A DNA stretch of 64,000 nt from Nocardioides antri (GTDB taxonomy: Bacteria; Actinomycetota; Actinomycetes; Propionibacteriales; Nocardioidaceae): positions 186,001-250,000 of the forward strand of contig NZ_VUJW01000008.1 of assembly GCF_008373765.1 (NCBI RefSeq), read 5' to 3'. The translations under genes were made by a program, and so were the position numbers. The notes below the pieces were generated by a model. It saw only the letters and a list, made by a program, of their open reading frames with translations, had not been told where the DNA came from and made no database searches. This document shows positions 61,412 through 64,000 of the stretch, in pieces. Numbering within the stretch: position 1 is the first letter of the stretch; every line of letters begins with the position of its first letter.

Positions 61412-62062
61412 ATGGACAAGCGGCTACTTTGTGCTGCCCTCTTGGTCATGGGGACCCTGGCAGCGCCCGTCACGCTGAGCCCCTCCGCACAAGGCTCCTC
61501 CACCCAAGCCGCCGGCGTGGTCACCGACCTCGTCTGCGACAACACCAGGAACGACCCGTTCACGGGCACCTACACGAACGTCACCGTGCCTGCAGGCGCC
61601 TCCTGCTACCTCAGGAACGCCCTGGTGACCGGCAACTTGAAGGCGCTGCACGGTTCGGGCAGCGTGTTCGTCATCAACACTGAGGTCCAGCGGAACATCC
61701 ACATCCGCGGGTCCGAGCGCACCGTGAAGATCGGCACCCCGGGCTGTCGGGTCGACCCGCCGGTCGGCAACAACATCAAGGTGACGCGTTCCCACAACGT
61801 CGCGATCTGCTGGATGACCGTCAACAACAACATCAGGGTCACCCGCAACGACGGTCGGATCATGCTGCGGGACAACAATGTGGGCCGCAACATCGCGGTG
61901 AACAACAACCTGGCCTACAACCACCAGCCCGGTGACGGGCGCCACCACCGGATCGGCGCGATCCGGCTGAAGCGCAACGTGGCCGGCAGCCACATCACCG
62001 TGCTGCGCAACGCGAACCGCGGGCTGATCCTGGTCGACAACACGCCGACTCCGGAGACCTGA
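61412..62062 (+). CDS. Secreted protein of unknown function, Asn-rich beta-helix-like
   Basis: 216 residues from ATG 61412 (ATG 61406 also possible). Signal peptide RLLCAALLVMGTLAAPVTLS. The mature part is rich in short strand-turn units with Asn (GNLKALHGSGSVFVINTEVQ, VGNNIKVTRSHNVAI, MTVNNNIRVTRNDGRIMLRD, NVGRNIAVNNNLAYN), the pattern of right-handed parallel beta helices. Three Cys near SCYLRNA, GCRVDPP and AICWMTV. No catalytic site seen. A poly-Asn turn system like this occurs in secreted actinobacterial proteins of unknown role. Confidence 0.7.
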   Translation: MDKRLLCAALLVMGTLAAPVTLSPSAQGSSTQAAGVVTDLVCDNTRNDPFTGTYTNVTVPAGASCYLRNALVTGNLKALHGSGSVFVINTEVQRNIHIRGSERTVKIGTPGCRVDPPVGNNIKVTRSHNVAICWMTVNNNIRVTRNDGRIMLRDNNVGRNIAVNNNLAYNHQPGDGRHHRIGAIRLKRNVAGSHITVLRNANRGLILVDNTPTPET

Positions 62063-62248
62063 GGGGGGCCGCGCGCGGTCGCGTCGCCGACGACCACGGC
62101 TTCCCGCGTCAGGTGAGGCCGTGTCGACGGCGTACGCGGCCGCCGCGGTGCGCAACGGGAGCACGATCGCCGCTGAGCGGCCCGGAGCTGGGACAAGATC
62201 CAGCGGGAGATGGACGGCCGCTGGGCACCTCTGGATAGCGTGCTCGAC

Positions 62249-62698
62249 GTGGCACCGAGAGCGAGAGCCCTCACCCCGGAGTCGCTCGGCGCCTGGGTGC
62301 TCAAGACCAATCCCCGACAGCAGCCCGTCGGGGAGCTCGTGCGGAGCGGCTTCCGGACGGTCACCGCTCGGTGCGTGCGGCCGACGTACCGCGCCGACCT
62401 GATCGCCGCCGGTCAGCCCGTGCTCCTCTGGGTCAGCGGTGGCGACCCGAGCATCCCGGCGGGCATCTACGCGCAGGGCCGCACGACCGGCGCGGCCGAG
62501 CCCGGGTCGCCCGAGCTCACGATGCCGGTCGAGCTCGGGCCCGTGGAGCCGCCGGTCCTGCGCGCGGAGCTGGTCGAGCATCCGCTCCTCGGGCAGATCG
62601 AGGTGCTGAAGATGGCGGCCGGCAGCAACCCGTCGTTCATCACGCGCGAGGGGCTGCGCGAGCTGACCAGGCGGTGGCCGCAGGTGACGGTCGGGTGA
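62249..62698 (+). CDS. EVE/PUA-like domain protein
   Basis: 149 residues: SLGAWVLKTNPRQQPVGEL, CVRPTYRADLIAAGQPVLLW, SGGDPSIPAGIYAQGRTTG, VLRAELVEHPLLGQIEVLKM, AAGSNPSFITREGLRELTRR. WVLKTNP plus the later VLLWVSG and GIYAQG strands fit an EVE domain, which binds modified bases. GTG 62249 is chosen because TAGCGT ends 7 bases before; ATG 62210 is a longer alternative. Confidence 0.6.
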   Translation: MAPRARALTPESLGAWVLKTNPRQQPVGELVRSGFRTVTARCVRPTYRADLIAAGQPVLLWVSGGDPSIPAGIYAQGRTTGAAEPGSPELTMPVELGPVEPPVLRAELVEHPLLGQIEVLKMAAGSNPSFITREGLRELTRRWPQVTVG

Positions 62699-62712
62699 CG
62701 GCCACCTTGCGG

Positions 62713-62740
62713 CCGAGCCCGCCCAGGGGGACGGGCTCGG
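62713..62740. terminator. Bidirectional hairpin terminator
   Basis: CCGAGCCCG (62713-62721), 10-base loop, CGGGCTCGG (62732-62740), between two convergent genes. Confidence 0.7.
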
Positions 62741-62756
62741 TCGAACGAGGTGATCG

Positions 62757-63359
62757 TCAGGCCATCTCAGGGACGTGCAGGTGCGCGTAGGCGAGGTCGA
62801 ACTCGTGGACGTCGACGATCTCGCCGCCCGTCTCGTTCGCGGCCCGGCTGCGCATGTCGTCGGCCGCTGCGCGGCTGGCTTCCATGGCCGCGCGCGACTC
62901 CCAGGTCGTGGTGGCGCAGCCCAGCCCGGTCGACCGGTTCACCAGCAGGCTGGCACTGCAGAACCCGTCGGTCCGCTCGAGCTCGGGCAGGATCCCGGTG
63001 CGGAACGTCTCCGTCAGGCTGTCGACGTCCCCTTGCAGCCAGCTGACCCGGCAGCACTCGCCGTGCTGGTTGCGGTGCATGAGGAGGATCTCCCACTCGT
63101 CCATCTGCATGGACGCACCGAGGATGTCCCGCCCGCGATCGCGCATCGGACGAAGCTTCTCGTCACTGGCGCGCATGGCCTCCTCGCTCTCCCAGGAGCT
63201 GGTGGCGATGCACTGACCGGTTTCGCGATCGACCAGCAGCGAGAGGCCGCGACACCCCTCGATCTGGTCGAGCTGGGGCGCGACCTCGTCCTTGACGAAC
63301 TTGATGCCCGCGTCGACCTTGTCGGGCTTCCCGTGGAGCGTGGTGGATCGTGCGTACAC
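62757..63359 (-). CDS. Tandem ABM-domain protein
   Basis: 200 residues with two ferredoxin-like ABM (antibiotic biosynthesis monooxygenase-type) domains: first ARSTTLHGKPDKVDAGIKFV, GLSLLVDRETGQCIATSSWE, SEEAMRASDEKLRPMRDR; second LQGDVDSLTETFRTGILPEL, SASLLVNRSTGLGCATTTWE, SRAAMEASRAAADDMRSRAA. Each domain keeps the TG-x-C-AT-x-TWES core. A heme-degrading or quinone mono-oxygenase function is possible but not shown. GTG 63359 with AGAGGAA upstream. Confidence 0.8.
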   Translation of the reverse strand: MYARSTTLHGKPDKVDAGIKFVKDEVAPQLDQIEGCRGLSLLVDRETGQCIATSSWESEEAMRASDEKLRPMRDRGRDILGASMQMDEWEILLMHRNQHGECCRVSWLQGDVDSLTETFRTGILPELERTDGFCSASLLVNRSTGLGCATTTWESRAAMEASRAAADDMRSRAANETGGEIVDVHEFDLAYAHLHVPEMA

Positions 63360-63464
63360 GGCTCATTCCTCTCTGGGACGGGGCAGTGCCCGGCCGGCAC
63401 CACCGGTCCTCCCTGCCTACTCCCTTGGACGCGAGGAAGCCATAGCCCGCTGCGCGATTTTGCC

Positions 63465-64000
63465 TCAGGCCAGGTCGCGCGCCAGCGAAGCACCTGCTTG
63501 TCGCATGAGGGGCACGGCGCGCTCCACGAGGTCCTCGGTCATCCGCACGGCCGGGCCCGACAGGGAGAGGGCGAGCCGAGCGGGCGCACCCGGGACGGTC
63601 AGCGCGACGCACCGTACGCCCATCTCCTGCTCGCTCTCGTCGATGGCGTACCCCTGCTCGGCGATCCTCTCCAGCGCGGTGAAGAAGGCGTCCTGCTCGG
63701 TGATCGTCTGCGGGGTGAAGCGAGGCATGCCGGTGCGGTCCAGGAGCTCCTTGACCTGGTCGGCCGGCATCTCCGCGAGGATCGCCTTGCCCACCGCGGT
63801 GCAGTGGGGGAGCACCCGACGGCCGACCTCGGTGAACATCCGCATCGAATGACGCGAGGGCGCCTGGGCGACATAGACCATCTGGTCGCCGTCGAGCATG
63901 GCCAGATTGGCCGACTCGCCCAGCTCGTCGACCAGCCGGACGAGGTGCGGCCTCGCCCAGATGTTCAGCATCCGCGCGGAGCTCTCGCCGAGCCGGATCA
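63465..64000 (-). CDS. IclR-family regulator (5' end outside window)
   Basis: The C-terminal effector domain and a little of the linker are visible, about 178 residues: RPHLVRLVDELGESANLAML, GRRVLPHCTAVGKAILAEMP, AFFTALERIAEQGYAIDESE, QEMGVRCVALTVPGAPARLA. The N-terminal winged helix lies beyond 64000. ATG 63969-63971 is internal. It is 105 bp upstream of the ABM-domain gene on the same strand and may control it. Confidence 0.85.
   Translation of the reverse strand, partial: IRLGESSARMLNIWARPHLVRLVDELGESANLAMLDGDQMVYVAQAPSRHSMRMFTEVGRRVLPHCTAVGKAILAEMPADQVKELLDRTGMPRFTPQTITEQDAFFTALERIAEQGYAIDESEQEMGVRCVALTVPGAPARLALSLSGPAVRMTEDLVERAVPLMRQAGASLARDLA

Overview
The window is a chromosomal piece of a very GC-rich actinobacterium, most likely a member of the Nocardioidaceae (Nocardioides-like). 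The signs are the extreme third-position GC, the order DUF3046 - MFS transporter - recA - recX, a DUF3263 protein, many GTG starts, many 4-base ATGA/GTGA gene overlaps, and at least ten genes whose start codon lies 6-7 bases after a TANNNT-type -10 box, the layout of leaderless transcripts. No tRNA, rRNA, CRISPR array, insertion sequence or prophage gene was recognised. It reads as ordinary core and near-core chromosome with several small regulatory surprises.

Layout. 1-4 kb: an ArsR/AHSA1 pair, a MocR-type regulator divergent from a flavin-nucleotide-binding protein, and a small XRE regulator with a membrane protein. 3.6-6.3 kb: NAD salvage (NrtR-like Nudix regulator, nicotinamidase, nicotinate phosphoribosyltransferase), in which pncB and pncA share one uninterrupted reading frame and a 23-bp palindrome sits on the promoter. 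6.3-8.2 kb: an orphan N6-adenine methylase converging on a TOPRIM protein. 8.3-11.6 kb: an ABC-2 exporter and a DM13 protein. 11.6-16 kb: HAD phosphatase, LigD without a ligase domain, IclR, an AHSA1+MDMPI fusion and a second ArsR. 16.1-22.9 kb: a long palindromic element, then a tightly overlapping histidine-utilisation operon (hutH-hutU-M20 amidase-hutF-hutI). 23-31 kb: acetyltransferase, NTF2-like protein, HD/LuxR regulator, DsrE protein, a two-component system and a secreted 14-repeat RCC1 protein broken by a frameshift. 31-33.3 kb: stand-alone 5'-3' exonuclease and a Fic protein.

33.4-40.4 kb: DinB-like protein, DUF3046, MFS exporter, LexA-controlled recA, recX, then a phosphoribosyltransferase and an overlapping GNAT - PPK2 - HipA-like kinase - DUF3037 operon. 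40.4-44 kb: assimilatory sulfur operon (sulfite reductase, a 52-residue zinc-ribbon protein, APS reductase, CbiX chelatase) preceded by an unannotated 29-codon leader peptide; glyA is divergent. 45.7-53 kb: methyltransferase, DctS/DctR-type two-component system divergent from a dicarboxylate transporter, BrkB-family protein and a TrkA-N potassium channel. 53-64 kb: TetR regulator divergent from a Tat-exported amine oxidase and a secreted beta-propeller; a tandem universal stress protein; DUF3263; a 68-residue protein with a LexA box almost identical to the recA one; a second NarL-type two-component operon with repeated inverted-repeat sites; a secreted protein of unknown function; an EVE-like protein; a tandem ABM-domain protein; and a truncated IclR gene at the edge.

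How the parts connect: the hut operon degrades histidine to glutamate by the HutF route; the sulfur operon reduces APS to sulfide and makes the sirohydrochlorin-derived cofactor for its own reductase; NrtR probably senses an NAD-related metabolite to control its own salvage operon; and LexA control links recA with the small protein at 57.7 kb.
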